From Amycolatopsis tucumanensis (GTDB taxonomy: Bacteria; Actinomycetota; Actinomycetes; Mycobacteriales; Pseudonocardiaceae): a DNA stretch of 64,000 nucleotides. Below are positions 10,187 to 19,066 of this stretch, in pieces (the stretch's first letter is position 1; each line of letters opens with the position of its first letter). The notes below the pieces were generated by a model. The model was not told the DNA's origin, made no database searches, and was given only the letters and a program-made list of their open reading frames with translations. The position numbers were made by a program, and so were the translations under genes. The stretch spans positions 1-64,000 of the forward strand of contig NZ_JAKGSD010000045.1 in the NCBI RefSeq assembly GCF_021654135.1, in the 5' to 3' direction.

Positions 10187-10197
10187 CGTTCACCGGG

Positions 10198-10232
10198 AGG
10201 CCACCCGCGTCTGCTTCGATGCGGGTGGCCTT
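10198..10232 (+). terminator. intrinsic terminator after the acyl-CoA ligase gene
   Basis: AGGCCACCCGC pairs perfectly with GCGGGTGGCCT around a 12-base loop, 12 bases after the stop codon. The T-tract is short, as is usual in actinomycetes. Confidence 0.8.
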
Positions 10233-10250
10233 CGCACATCTGGGGGATGC

Positions 10251-11969
10251 ATGGGAATCAGCAGGCGGCACGTGCTGGCGGCGACCGGTGCGGCCGGGCT
10301 CGGGATCGTCGTCGGCGCACCGTCGGCGCAGGCGATCGACCGGGCGCTGCGGGAAAGCAGCCGGCGCGCGGTCGGCACGGCCGGCACCACGCTGGAGAGC
10401 GTGGCCACCCCGCTGGACGGCGCCGCGGCGTACACGCGACTGACCGGCGGGCCGGGCTGGCCGCTGGTGGTGCGCGAGGACCTGGCGGCGGGCAAGGCGG
10501 GCCGGGACGATCGGCGCACGGCGCTCACCGCGTTCGTCCAGTTCACCGACCTGCACATCACCGACTCCGAATCGCCGGCGCGGTTCGAGTACCTGCACCC
10601 GCTGATCGGGTCCGCCCACCGTCCACAGGAGACACTGGGTTCGGTGGCCACGGCCGCGCTCGTGGACCGGGTGAACAGCCTGCGGCAGGGGCCGTTCACC
10701 GGGCGGCCGCTGGACTTCGTGATGACCACCGGCGACAACACGGACAACCACGAGCACCTCGAACTCGGCTGGTTCCTGGGCGTGCTGGGCGGCGGCGAGG
10801 TCACCCCGAACTCCGGCGACCCGGGCGCCTACGAGGGCGTGCAGGCCTCCGGCGACCCGCTGTACTGGAACCCGGACCGCCGCCTGGACGGCGACTGGTC
10901 GGCGTTCCCGGTGCTGCCCGGCATCCTGACCGCAGGCACGCGCACGTTCACCTCGGCGGGACTCGACGTGCCCTGGTACTGCACGTTCGGCAACCACGAC
11001 GACAGCATCGTCGGCAGCCTGCCCGACCTGCCGGGGATGGCGCACTGGTACACCGGCCGCTACAAGGTGATCGGCAAGGACTCCGGGACCGCGGAGAAGC
11101 TGGCGCGGGCCATCCGGACGCCGGGGGCGAGCGTGCCGGTCACCGAGCTGTTCGGCGGCAGCGGCACGATCCGCGAGATCACGCCGGACGAGCGGCGACG
11201 GCCGTTCACCACCGCCGAGTTCGTGCAGGCGCACCTCGATCCCGCCAACACCGGGCCCGGTCCGCAAGGCCACGGCTTCACCGGCAGCAACGCCGACGGC
11301 CTGGACGTCTACTACACGTTCCGCATCGCCCCGGGCATCACCGGCATCAGCCTGGACACCACCACGCTCGCCGGGTTCGCGGACGGTTCGATCGGGCTCG
11401 GGCAGTACCTGTGGGTCGAGCGGACGCTCAAGCGCGGCAGCTCGGTCCACTACGACTTCTGGGGCAACCGCGTCACCCGGCCGGTCACCGACGAGCTGTT
11501 CATCCTGTTCAGCCACCACACCTCGGACACTATGGGCAACGTCCTGCCCGACGCCCGCCACCCGCTGGAGCCGCGCCTGACCGGGGACGCGTTCGTCGCG
11601 CTCCTGCACCGGTTCCCGAACGTGCTCGCGTGGGTCAACGGGCACACGCACGAAAACCGCATCACGCCGCGGCCGGGCGCGACCCCCGCGCAGGGGTTCT
11701 GGGAGATCAACACCGCGTCCCACGTCGACTTCCCGCAGCACGCGCGGGTGATCGAGGTGGCGGACAACGCCGACGGCACGTTGTCGCTGTTCACCACCCT
11801 GATCGAGGCGCAGGCGCCGTACTCGGCCGACTACGGCGACACCTCGCCGGCCGCGCTGGCGTCGCTGTACCGGGAGCTGGCGTTCAACGACCTGCACGCC
11901 GACCCGGCCCGCACCGGCGCGGCGGCCGACCACAACACGGAGTTGTTGCTGGTCCACCCCTTGCGGTAG
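10251..11969 (+). CDS. Tat-exported metallophosphoesterase
   Basis: 572 residues. The N-terminus has a twin arginine (SRRHVLAATG, residues 4-13), a hydrophobic stretch and a likely cut after AQA near residue 28, so it should be folded before export by the Tat system. Calcineurin-type metal motifs follow: FTDLHITD near 98-105, TTGDNTD near 161-167, GNHDD near 246-250, SHHTSD near 422-427 and NGHTHEN near 462-468. This is the actinobacterial TIGR03767-like phosphoesterase family of unknown substrate. The next gene starts ten bases after the stop, suggesting one transcript. Confidence 0.88.
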   Translation: MGISRRHVLAATGAAGLGIVVGAPSAQAIDRALRESSRRAVGTAGTTLESVATPLDGAAAYTRLTGGPGWPLVVREDLAAGKAGRDDRRTALTAFVQFTDLHITDSESPARFEYLHPLIGSAHRPQETLGSVATAALVDRVNSLRQGPFTGRPLDFVMTTGDNTDNHEHLELGWFLGVLGGGEVTPNSGDPGAYEGVQASGDPLYWNPDRRLDGDWSAFPVLPGILTAGTRTFTSAGLDVPWYCTFGNHDDSIVGSLPDLPGMAHWYTGRYKVIGKDSGTAEKLARAIRTPGASVPVTELFGGSGTIREITPDERRRPFTTAEFVQAHLDPANTGPGPQGHGFTGSNADGLDVYYTFRIAPGITGISLDTTTLAGFADGSIGLGQYLWVERTLKRGSSVHYDFWGNRVTRPVTDELFILFSHHTSDTMGNVLPDARHPLEPRLTGDAFVALLHRFPNVLAWVNGHTHENRITPRPGATPAQGFWEINTASHVDFPQHARVIEVADNADGTLSLFTTLIEAQAPYSADYGDTSPAALASLYRELAFNDLHADPARTGAAADHNTELLLVHPLR

Positions 11970-11978
11970 GAACGGATC

Positions 11979-12386
11979 ATGACTCAGCTCGACGAGGCCG
12001 GGACGGCGTTGTTCCACCAGTCGATGCCGTTCTCCGAGCGGCTCGGCATCGAGGTCCTGGAGCACTCGAAGGACGTCGTGCAGGCGCGGCTCGCCTGGGA
12101 CGCCACCCTCTGCACGATCGGCGGCGTGCTGCACGGCGGCGCCCTGATGGCGCTGGCCGACTCGACCGGCGCGGTGTGCGCGTTCCTCAACCTGCCCGAA
12201 GGCGCGCAGGGCACCTCGACCATCGAGTCGAAGACGAACTTCCTGCGCGGGGTGCGTGAGGGGCACGTGACCGCGACCGCCCGCCCGCTGCACGCGGGCC
12301 GCAAGGTGATCGTGGTGGAGACCGAGCTGCACGACGACGCCGGGAAGCTCGTCGCGAAGGTGACGCAGTCGCAATCAGTCCTTTGA
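11979..12386 (+). CDS. PaaI-type hotdog-fold acyl-CoA thioesterase
   Basis: 135 residues, single hotdog domain. The conserved GGVLHGGALMALAD (48-61) carries the HGG motif, and the downstream Asp61 is the expected catalytic acid; TSTIESKTNFLRGV forms the central strand. Such enzymes hydrolyse aryl- or medium-chain acyl-CoA and remove dead-end thioesters. It follows the phosphoesterase gene closely and could be co-transcribed, although the two activities have no obvious link. Confidence 0.88.
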   Translation: MTQLDEAGTALFHQSMPFSERLGIEVLEHSKDVVQARLAWDATLCTIGGVLHGGALMALADSTGAVCAFLNLPEGAQGTSTIESKTNFLRGVREGHVTATARPLHAGRKVIVVETELHDDAGKLVAKVTQSQSVL

Positions 12387-12425
12387 CTGGTTTACACCAC
12401 CGGCGGCGGCGGGGAGAATTCCCGG

Positions 12426-13607
12426 ATGACCCGCGCCCTGCTCGCCGTGCTGGCCGCCGCCATGATGGCGACGGTGACCGTGCAACCCGCGTCCGCTGCC
12501 CCCGGCCGGGCCGACGAGGCCGTCGACTACCACGAGTGGACGCCGGCAGGCCCGTTCGCGCCCGCAGGCACCGAGCCGTACGAGGGCCGGGACTACGAGC
12601 GGGCACAGTGGACCTCGCCGTTCCACGCGCCCGGGTTCGACGCGACCGAGCTGATCGCGTCGTGGAACGCGCAGACGCCGCCGGGCACCTGGATCCAGGT
12701 CGAGGCGCAGGCGCGCACCGCGACGGGCGCGGAGACCGCGTGGTACGTGATGGGCCGGTGGGCCGCGGGCGACGGTGACATCAAGCGGACGAGTGTGGAC
12801 GGCCAGGACGACGCGCACGCGCAGGTCTCGGTCGACACGCTCGTGATGAAGCCCGGCGTGCTGCTGCGCTCGTACCGGCTGCGGGTCTCGCTCTACCGCG
12901 CGCCGGGCACGCGCGCCTCGGCCACGGTGGGCGCGGTCGGCGCGATGACGTCCAACGTGCCGGACCGGTTCGAGGTGCCGGTTTCCCGGCCGGGCAAGGC
13001 CTCCGGCATCGAGCTGCCGGTCCCGGCGTACGCGCAGAACATCCACAAGGGACACTTCCCGGAGTACGGCGGCGGCGGGGAGAGCTGGTGCAGCCCGACC
13101 TCCACCGAGATGGTCGTCGAGTACTGGGGCAGGCGGCCGCGCGAGGAGGACATGACCTGGATCCCGGCCGACTACCCGGACCGGACGGTCGACTACGCGG
13201 CCCGGCACACCTACGACCACTCCTACGAGGGCACCGGCAACTGGCCGTTCAACACCGCGTACGCGGCGACCTTCGGCCTGCGCGGGCACGTCACGCGCCT
13301 GCACTCGCTGACCGAGCTGGAGGACTACATCGCCCGGGGCATCCCGGTGATCACGTCCCAGTCGTTCCGGGCCGACGAACTGGACGGCGCGGGTTACGGC
13401 ACCGCGGGGCACATCATGGTCGTCGTCGGGTTCACGGCGGACGGCGACGTCATCGCCAACGACCCGGCCGCGAACAGCAACGCGAACGTGCGCACGATCT
13501 ACCCGCGGGCCCAGTTCGAGAACATCTGGCAGCGCACCAAGCGGCACACCGAGGACGGCTCCGTCGCGAGCGGCCCCGGCGGCGTCGTCTACCTGATCAC
13601 CCCGTGA
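12426..13607 (+). CDS. secreted C39-like cysteine peptidase family protein
   Basis: 393 residues. An N-terminal signal peptide (LLAVLAAAMMATVTVQPASA) predicts Sec export. The first 170 residues form a beta-rich domain without a recognised name. The C-terminal half is a papain-like C39_2 domain: GESWCSPTSTEMV with catalytic Cys near 222, GHIMVVVGF with His near 329, and ANDPAAN with the third polar residue near 346. The C39_2 family includes exported enzymes with unknown substrates as well as bacteriocin-processing relatives. No ABC transporter or bacteriocin gene is adjacent, so a bacteriocin role is not supported. Confidence 0.85.
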   Translation: MTRALLAVLAAAMMATVTVQPASAAPGRADEAVDYHEWTPAGPFAPAGTEPYEGRDYERAQWTSPFHAPGFDATELIASWNAQTPPGTWIQVEAQARTATGAETAWYVMGRWAAGDGDIKRTSVDGQDDAHAQVSVDTLVMKPGVLLRSYRLRVSLYRAPGTRASATVGAVGAMTSNVPDRFEVPVSRPGKASGIELPVPAYAQNIHKGHFPEYGGGGESWCSPTSTEMVVEYWGRRPREEDMTWIPADYPDRTVDYAARHTYDHSYEGTGNWPFNTAYAATFGLRGHVTRLHSLTELEDYIARGIPVITSQSFRADELDGAGYGTAGHIMVVVGFTADGDVIANDPAANSNANVRTIYPRAQFENIWQRTKRHTEDGSVASGPGGVVYLITP

Positions 13608-13815
13608 CGCCGCGAACGGGGACATCGAGGTCAGAGCGCTTACTGGTAACTGGTGAACCCGTTCGGGTCACGGCGGTGACCTCGTCCGCGATCGTCTAAT
13701 ATCGCCCGCCTACAAAAGGCACCGCGCCTCACACCGGATTTCCCGATACCCTCGGTACCGGTGGGGGCAACGAACCACGAGGCATGGTGGTCAACAATGG
13801 CGGCAACGGGCTGCA

Positions 13816-14478
13816 GTGCGACAGATGGACGATGAGAGTCGCGCTGTGATCGGCGAGGCCCGGCCCTCCAGCGCGCTCGCGAACGCCCGCGGACGTCCCA
13901 CGGCGGCACGCGTGTCCGACGACGTCCTGCTCGACGCGGCGCGCCGGTGCGTCCTCGCCTCCGGGCTGCGGCGCACCACGCTGGCCGAGATCGCGCGCAC
14001 GGCGAAGGTCAGCCGGATGACGCTCTACCGGCGGTTCCCGGACGTGCGCAGCGTGCTGTCCGCGCTGATGACCCGCGAGTTCGGCGCGCTGCTGCACCAG
14101 GCGACGGTGAGCGGGGCCGACGCCCCGACCGCCCGCGCGCGCCTGGTGCGCAGTTCGGTGACCGCGGTGCGGCTGCTCAACGCAGATCCGCTCATGCGCA
14201 CGGTCCTCGACGTCGACACCGCGCTGGTGGTGCCCTACGTCCTGGAACGGCTCGGCGGCACCCAGCGGCTCGGCGAGAAGTTCATCGTCGCGCTGCTGGA
14301 GGCCGGGCACCGGGACGGCTCGATCCGGCGCGCGGCCACGGCCGTGCAGGCGCGGTCGGTCCTGCTCGTGGTCCAGTCGTTCGTGCTGTCGCTGCGGCCG
14401 GCCACCGCGGACGTCGCGGCCGAGGCGCTGCTCGGCGAACTGGCCCACCACCTCAACGCGGCCCTGCGGCCGCTGTGA
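13816..14478 (+). CDS. TetR family transcriptional regulator of the adjacent ABC exporter
   Basis: About 220 residues; starts at GTG 13816, ATG 13825 or GTG 13846 are all possible because no clear ribosome site separates them. After a loose N-terminal arm, the helix-turn-helix runs from about residue 35 to 75 with the hallmark VSRMTLYRRFPDVRSVL. The C-terminal domain is helical. The stop overlaps the ATP-binding subunit start (GTGA), making a three-gene TetR-ATPase-permease operon in which the regulator probably senses the exported compound. Confidence 0.9.
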   Translation: MRQMDDESRAVIGEARPSSALANARGRPTAARVSDDVLLDAARRCVLASGLRRTTLAEIARTAKVSRMTLYRRFPDVRSVLSALMTREFGALLHQATVSGADAPTARARLVRSSVTAVRLLNADPLMRTVLDVDTALVVPYVLERLGGTQRLGEKFIVALLEAGHRDGSIRRAATAVQARSVLLVVQSFVLSLRPATADVAAEALLGELAHHLNAALRPL

Positions 14479-15389
14479 CCCCAGAGATGCCCGCACCGGC
14501 ACTGAAAATTGACCGGTTGTCCAAACGCTACGGATCGGTGGTTGCCCTCGACGGGATCTCCTTCGAGGTCGCACCGGGTGAGCTGTTCGGGTTCGTCGGC
14601 AGCAACGGCGCCGGCAAGACCACGACGATGCGCATCGTGCTGGGCGTGCTCGCGGCGGACAGCGGCGCGGTGCGGTTCGGCGGGGAGCCGGTCACGCACG
14701 CCACCCGGACGCGCATCGGGTACATGCCGGAGGAACGGGGCCTGTACCCGAAGATGCGGGTGCTCGACCAGCTCGTGTACCTCGCTGAGCTGCACGGGCT
14801 GGACAACACGCGGGCGCACCAGGCGGCGGAGGGCTGGATCGAGCGGCTCGGGTTGCGTGAGCGGCGCCGGGACGAGGTGCAGAAGCTCAGCCTCGGCAAC
14901 CAGCAGCGGGTGCAGCTGGCGGCCGCGCTCGTGCACGACCCGGCGGTGCTGGTGCTGGACGAGCCGTTCTCCGGGCTGGACCCGATTGCGGTCGACGTGA
15001 TGAGCGAGGTGCTGCGCGAGAAGGCGGCGACCGGGGTGCCGGTGGTGTTCTCCAGTCACCAGCTGGATCTGGTCGAGCGGCTGTGCGACCGCGTCGGGAT
15101 CATCCAAAAGGGACGGGTGGTGGCGTGCGGGACGGTGGCGGAGCTGACTTCCGCGGCGCTGCTGGTCGTGTCCGCGCCGGACGCGCCGTGCGGCTGGGCC
15201 GGGCAGCTGGCCGGGGTGCGGGTGGTGGCCGACGAGCCGGGGCGGACCGTGCTGGAGCTGGATCCCGGGGTGGACGACCAGCGGGTGCTGGCGGCCGCGC
15301 TCGCGACGGGCGTGGTGCGAGAATTCCGGTGGCGGCGGCCGAGCCTGGCCGAGCTGTTCCGGAACGTGGTCACGGGGAGCGGGGAATGA
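14475..15389 (+). CDS. ABC transporter ATP-binding protein
   Basis: 304 residues. Walker A GSNGAGKTT near 42-50, signature LSLGNQQRVQL near 138-148, Walker B VLVLDEP near 158-164 and the H-loop in FSSHQLD near 194. The C-terminal extension of about 80 residues is typical of the NatA/YxlF exporter ATPases. The signature Gly-Gln pair is kept as LGNQ. The GTG at 14475 overlaps the TetR stop; an ATG four codons on is an alternative. It pairs with the permease that follows with an ATGA overlap. Confidence 0.92.
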   Translation: MTPEMPAPALKIDRLSKRYGSVVALDGISFEVAPGELFGFVGSNGAGKTTTMRIVLGVLAADSGAVRFGGEPVTHATRTRIGYMPEERGLYPKMRVLDQLVYLAELHGLDNTRAHQAAEGWIERLGLRERRRDEVQKLSLGNQQRVQLAAALVHDPAVLVLDEPFSGLDPIAVDVMSEVLREKAATGVPVVFSSHQLDLVERLCDRVGIIQKGRVVACGTVAELTSAALLVVSAPDAPCGWAGQLAGVRVVADEPGRTVLELDPGVDDQRVLAAALATGVVREFRWRRPSLAELFRNVVTGSGE

Positions 15390-16573
15390 CGGTCTCACCC
15401 ATCAAGGGTGTCGTCCTGGTCGCGCGGCGGGAGCTGAACACCCGCCTGCGCACGCGGTCGTTCGTGGTCGGGACCTTGGTGATCCTGCTGGTGATCGGCG
15501 GGTACCTGCTGCTGCAGGCGACGCTGATCAAGGGCGCGGACACGTCGAAGGTCGGGCTGACCGGGCAGGCCACGGCCGTCGCGGAGCAGCTGCGGGAGGC
15601 GGCCGAGGCGGCAGGCGCGCACGTCGAGACGGTGCCGGTGGCGAACCCGGAGCAGGGCGAGCAACAGGTGCGCGACGGCGACCTGGACGCGCTGGTGTCC
15701 GGCAGCGCGGCCGATCTGCGCGTGGTGGTGAAGGCGGAGCTGGACCAGCAGCTGCGGGCGTTGCTGAACGGGATCGCGCAGCAGCAGGTGCTGAACGCGA
15801 AGCTGCTGGAGGCCGACCTCGATCCGGCGCAGGTGATGCGCGAGGTGGGGCAGGCGCAGGTCCGGCTGACCGAGCTGGAGCCCCGCGACGCCGACAGCGG
15901 CCAGCGGCTCGCGATCGGGCTGGTGATCGTGTTCCTGATGTTCTTCGGCATCCAGGCCTACGGTGGCATGGTCGCGCAGGGCGTGGTCGAGGAGAAGGCC
16001 AGCCGGGTTGTCGAGATCCTGCTGTCGACGCTGCGGCCGTGGCAGCTGATGCTGGGCAAGGTGATCGGGCTCGGGCTGGTCGGCCTGGTGCAGCTGCTGA
16101 TCCTGGCGGTGGCCGGGCTCGCGATGGCCGTCGGGAGCGGTGCCGTGACGCTGGGCGGGGTCGCGATCGGCACGGTCGCCTGGGGGCTGCTGTGGTACCT
16201 GCTGGGCTTCTTCCTGTACGCGACGGTCTACGCCGCGGCCGGCTCGCTGGTGTCGCGGCAGGAGGACACCGCGTCCGTGGTGACGCCCGTGAGCATGACG
16301 CTGATGGTCGGGTTCGTGGCCGGGTTCAACGTGCTGATCCAGGACCCGGATTCCACGGGCGCCCAGGTGCTGTCGCTGATCCCGGTGTTCTCGCCGATCC
16401 TGATGCCGGGCCGGATCGCCGCCGGGGTGGCCGCGTCGTGGGAGGTGGCGGCGGCACTGGCGCTGACCGTCGTGTTCGGCGCGCTGCTGACCTGGGTGAG
16501 CGGCCGGGTGTACCGCAACGCGGTGCTGCACACCGGCAGCCGCGTGCGGTTGCGCACGGCGCTGCGGATGTAG
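15386..16573 (+). CDS. ABC-2 type transporter permease (NatB-like)
   Basis: 395 residues. One membrane helix near residues 24-44 is followed by a large extracytoplasmic domain of about 125 residues rich in Gln and Ala (about 45-170), then five helices between about 173 and 385. EEKASRVVEILLS after the second helix is the NatB-family coupling motif, and SRQEDTASVVTP follows later. It forms an exporter with the ATPase encoded just upstream. Substrate unknown; relatives export Na+, lantibiotics or drugs. Confidence 0.9.
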   Translation: MTVSPIKGVVLVARRELNTRLRTRSFVVGTLVILLVIGGYLLLQATLIKGADTSKVGLTGQATAVAEQLREAAEAAGAHVETVPVANPEQGEQQVRDGDLDALVSGSAADLRVVVKAELDQQLRALLNGIAQQQVLNAKLLEADLDPAQVMREVGQAQVRLTELEPRDADSGQRLAIGLVIVFLMFFGIQAYGGMVAQGVVEEKASRVVEILLSTLRPWQLMLGKVIGLGLVGLVQLLILAVAGLAMAVGSGAVTLGGVAIGTVAWGLLWYLLGFFLYATVYAAAGSLVSRQEDTASVVTPVSMTLMVGFVAGFNVLIQDPDSTGAQVLSLIPVFSPILMPGRIAAGVAASWEVAAALALTVVFGALLTWVSGRVYRNAVLHTGSRVRLRTALRM

Positions 16574-16586
16574 GTTCTGTTTCATG

Positions 16587-16601
16587 AGCGGCGGAGCCGC
16601 T
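16587..16601. terminator. short hairpin between convergent genes
   Basis: AGCGGC-GGA-GCCGCT is a perfect six-base stem with a three-base loop, 13 bases after the permease stop and before the convergent TetR stop. No T-tract is present, so it is a possible rather than proven terminator. Confidence 0.45.
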
Positions 16602-16638
16602 TGCGGTGGGCCGTCAGGCAGGTCACGTCCAAAACACC

Positions 16639-17346
16639 CTAGGCGCCGAACTCCAAATTGAGGATCGTGGCGAGGTCGCGCAGGCAGTCCTCGAACACCG
16701 GCTCCAGGTCGGAGAAGGCGAAGTCGAGCTGGTGCAGCACTTCCATGCACAGCAGGCCGTACAGCCGGATCCAGCAGGACAGGAAGACGTGCGCGGCCGC
16801 GGGCGGCAGCTGTCCGTCGATGGCGGCCGAGTAGGCGGTCAGCTGCTCGCGCAGTGACGCGGGCAGCTCGGCCAGGTCGGGCACCGGGAACGGCCGGGTC
16901 CGCCACTGCTCGGCCACCAGGTCCAGCAGCACCTGCTCGAACCGCTGCCCGGCCTGGTGGCGCGGCGACTCCCGGTCGGACGGCGGGATCGGGCTGGCGA
17001 AGATCCACCCGAACTCGGCCGGGTGCGCGATCGCCCAGGCCCGCATGGCCCGGCAGGCCGCGAGGATCCGCTCGCCGGCCGGGGCGTCCGCGCGGGCGTC
17101 CCTGGCCTCCTCCATGGCCGTGGTCAGCTCACGGAAGAAGTCGGCGGTCACCGCACTGACCAGCTCCTCGTGACCGGCGTAGTAGTGGTACAGCGCCGGG
17201 CCGCTCATGCCCACCTTCCGGGCGACCGCGTTGATCGTCACCGCGGACGACCCCTGCTCGACCAGCAGCGCGCGTGCCGCCGCGTGGATCTCCGCCAGCG
17301 TGGACCGGCGCAGCTTCTCCCGCCTACTGCTCGTGCCTGCGGGCAT
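16639..17346 (-). CDS. TetR family transcriptional regulator
   Basis: 235 residues. The helix-turn-helix lies at about 20-60 (INAVARKVGMSGPALYHYYAGHEEL), followed by a TetR_C_13-like helical domain. The ATG at 17346 is preferred because AGAGGGG sits five bases upstream; a GTG six codons earlier is possible. It is divergent from the small membrane peptide and FAD monooxygenase genes, and an inverted repeat in the gap (17404-17419) is its probable operator. Confidence 0.9.
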   Translation of the reverse strand: MPAGTSSRREKLRRSTLAEIHAAARALLVEQGSSAVTINAVARKVGMSGPALYHYYAGHEELVSAVTADFFRELTTAMEEARDARADAPAGERILAACRAMRAWAIAHPAEFGWIFASPIPPSDRESPRHQAGQRFEQVLLDLVAEQWRTRPFPVPDLAELPASLREQLTAYSAAIDGQLPPAAAHVFLSCWIRLYGLLCMEVLHQLDFAFSDLEPVFEDCLRDLATILNLEFGA

Positions 17347-17403
17347 CGTCACCCCTCTCGTCACTCCGTTGACATCCTAGAGCATCTATGTTCACTTAAT
17401 ACC

Positions 17404-17419
17404 TCTAAGCCAACTTAGA
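17404..17419. promoter_or_regulatory. inverted repeat in the TetR / monooxygenase divergent promoter
   Basis: TCTAAG-CCAA-CTTAGA is a perfect six-base inverted repeat placed 17 bases before the 34-residue gene. The surrounding 17380-17425 stretch is AT-rich compared with the rest of the window. Likely bound by the TetR encoded on the other side. Confidence 0.6.
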
Positions 17420-17436
17420 AGCGATAAGGAGAACCG

Positions 17437-17541
17437 ATGAACTGGTGGTGGGCGGCGGTCGCGTTCGTGCTGCTGACGACGGCCGTGTGGTGGCGCAGGT
17501 CCAGGACCGTGCACCTGCGGCGGGCGGAGTCCGGGCGGTGA
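17437..17541 (+). CDS. 34-residue single-pass membrane peptide
   Basis: A very short gene with a strong ribosome site (AAGGAGA, spacing about six) and ATG start. The product has three tryptophans, about 15 hydrophobic residues, a second WW pair, then a tail rich in Arg (WWRRSRTVHLRRAESGR). This is the profile of a one-helix inner-membrane peptide with the charged end in the cytoplasm. Its TGA overlaps the GTG of the FAD monooxygenase, so it is coupled to that gene. It may localise or modulate the enzyme, or only serve to drive its translation; function unknown. Confidence 0.65.
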   Translation: MNWWWAAVAFVLLTTAVWWRRSRTVHLRRAESGR

Positions 17542-18644
17542 AGGCGACCATCGTGGGCGGCGGCATCGGCGGGCTGGCCGCGGCCGTCGCCTTCCACCGG
17601 CGCGGCTGGCAGGTCGAGGTGCTGGAACGGGCGCCCGAGTTCTCGGAGATCGGCGCGGGACTGTCGATCCAGCCCAACGGTCTCCGCGCGCTGGACGAGA
17701 TCGGGCTCGGCGACGCGGTGCGCGCCGGCGGACTGGCGGACCCGCCCGCGGGCATCCGCCGCGCGGACGGGAACTGGCTGGTCCGCAACGACGTCGGCGA
17801 CCTGCGGCGCCGGTTCGGGCCGTGGGTTGTCGTGCACCGCGCCGCGCTGGTCGACCTGCTCGTCGCGGCCCTGCCGGCCGACGCACTGCGGCCCGGCGCC
17901 GAGGTGCACACCGTGCGCGCCGACGGTTCAGTAGTCCACAGTGGAGGAACCTCGACCGCGGATGTGGTGGTGGGCGCCGATGGCGTGCGCAGCGTGACGC
18001 GGCGGTCGCTCTGGCCGGACCACCCCGGGCCGCGCTACGTCGGGTACACCACCTGGCGGTTCATCGCCCCGCCGCACCCGGTGGACGGGAGCGTGGAGAT
18101 CTGGGGCCGCGGCGAGCGGTTCGGGCACGTGCCGATGCCCGACGGCCGCGTCTACTGCTACCTGATGGCGAACGCCGAGGCCGGCTCCCGCACCGGCCTG
18201 GCCGCGCTGCGCGACCGGTTCGCGCACTGGCACGCGCCGGTTCCCGCGCTGCTGGACTCGGTTTCGGCCGACGCAGTCCTGCAGCACGACACGCACGAGC
18301 TGCCGGAACTGCCCACGTTCGTCCGCGGCCGGGTCGCGCTCCTCGGCGACGCCGCGCACGCCATGACCCCCAACCTCGGGCAGGGCGCGTGCCAGGCGCT
18401 CGAAGACGCGGTCACCCTCGCGACCACAGTGGACAGTCGGGGTGTCGGCGCGGGACTGGCCGAGTACGACCGGATCCGGCGGCCGCGCACGCGGATGATC
18501 GTGCGCCGTTCCCTGCAAGCCGGCGCGCCCGCGCACTGGGCGGCTCCGCTGGCGGCGGTGCGTGACGTGGCTCTGCCGCGGCTGCCGGCGGCGCTCTTCG
18601 GGCGCTCCATCACGCCCGCCTACGTCTGGGAGCCGGCCCGATGA
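17538..18644 (+). CDS. FAD-dependent monooxygenase (salicylate hydroxylase-like, class A)
   Basis: 368 residues. The dinucleotide fold VGGGIGGLAAAVAF lies at about 6-19 with the FAD-ribose acid in EVLERA near 34; GADGVRS near 150 is the DG motif for FAD and NAD(P)H; and GDAAHAMTPNLGQG near 270-283 binds the FAD pyrophosphate. Predicted to hydroxylate an aromatic or similar small molecule in the cytoplasm. The GTG start overlaps the preceding peptide gene (GTGA), and the next gene overlaps its end by four bases, so three genes form one unit likely controlled by the divergent TetR. Confidence 0.92.
   Translation: MKATIVGGGIGGLAAAVAFHRRGWQVEVLERAPEFSEIGAGLSIQPNGLRALDEIGLGDAVRAGGLADPPAGIRRADGNWLVRNDVGDLRRRFGPWVVVHRAALVDLLVAALPADALRPGAEVHTVRADGSVVHSGGTSTADVVVGADGVRSVTRRSLWPDHPGPRYVGYTTWRFIAPPHPVDGSVEIWGRGERFGHVPMPDGRVYCYLMANAEAGSRTGLAALRDRFAHWHAPVPALLDSVSADAVLQHDTHELPELPTFVRGRVALLGDAAHAMTPNLGQGACQALEDAVTLATTVDSRGVGAGLAEYDRIRRPRTRMIVRRSLQAGAPAHWAAPLAAVRDVALPRLPAALFGRSITPAYVWEPAR
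17935..17945. repeat. TCCACAGTGGA palindrome, copy 2
   Basis: Exact copy within the FAD monooxygenase gene. A CCACAGTGG core also occurs at 18424-18432 in the same gene. Confidence 0.8.
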
Positions 18645-19066
18645 CCCTCCCCCGCGTCCTGATCGCCGTGGTCGGTGTGGTCACCACGGTCAGCGCCGTG
18701 CTCGCCGACCTGGTCATCCCCGGCTTGGCGGCGCAACACGCGTTCAACCCGGCCTGGCCACCGCACGCCAAGTTCCACGACGCCCAGTACCTGGTCATGA
18801 CGGTGCTGCTCGGCGTCATCGGCTTGGTGCTCGCGCGCCGGAACACGCGCGGCGGGTTGTGGTGCGCCGCCGCCGTCCTGGCCACGCCCTGGCTCGGCAT
18901 GGTCGGCGCGCTCGCCTTCCCCGGCACCGCCACATACGACCCGGAGTTCGCCGACCGGACGCTGTTCGTGCTCGGGTTGCACGGGCAGGTCTTCCTGGCG
19001 ATCGTCCTGCTCCTGGTCCTGCTCGCCGCGGCCGTCCTCGCGGCACGCGCCGAGCCGGCTAGGTGA
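18641..19066 (+). CDS. small integral membrane protein, unknown function
   Basis: 141 residues with four predicted membrane helices (about 5-27, 50-66, 74-96 and 110-135). The first loop keeps polar, possibly functional residues (NPAWPPHAKFHDAQYL). The ATGA overlap with the monooxygenase gene means co-translation. Its last eight bases overlap the convergent photolyase gene. I do not recognise a named family with certainty. Confidence 0.75.
   Translation: MTLPRVLIAVVGVVTTVSAVLADLVIPGLAAQHAFNPAWPPHAKFHDAQYLVMTVLLGVIGLVLARRNTRGGLWCAAAVLATPWLGMVGALAFPGTATYDPEFADRTLFVLGLHGQVFLAIVLLLVLLAAAVLAARAEPAR

Noticed and set aside
12426-13607. Bacteriocin-processing peptidase
   Set aside because: The C39-like fold is present, but there is a Sec signal peptide and no ABC exporter domain or precursor peptide gene nearby.
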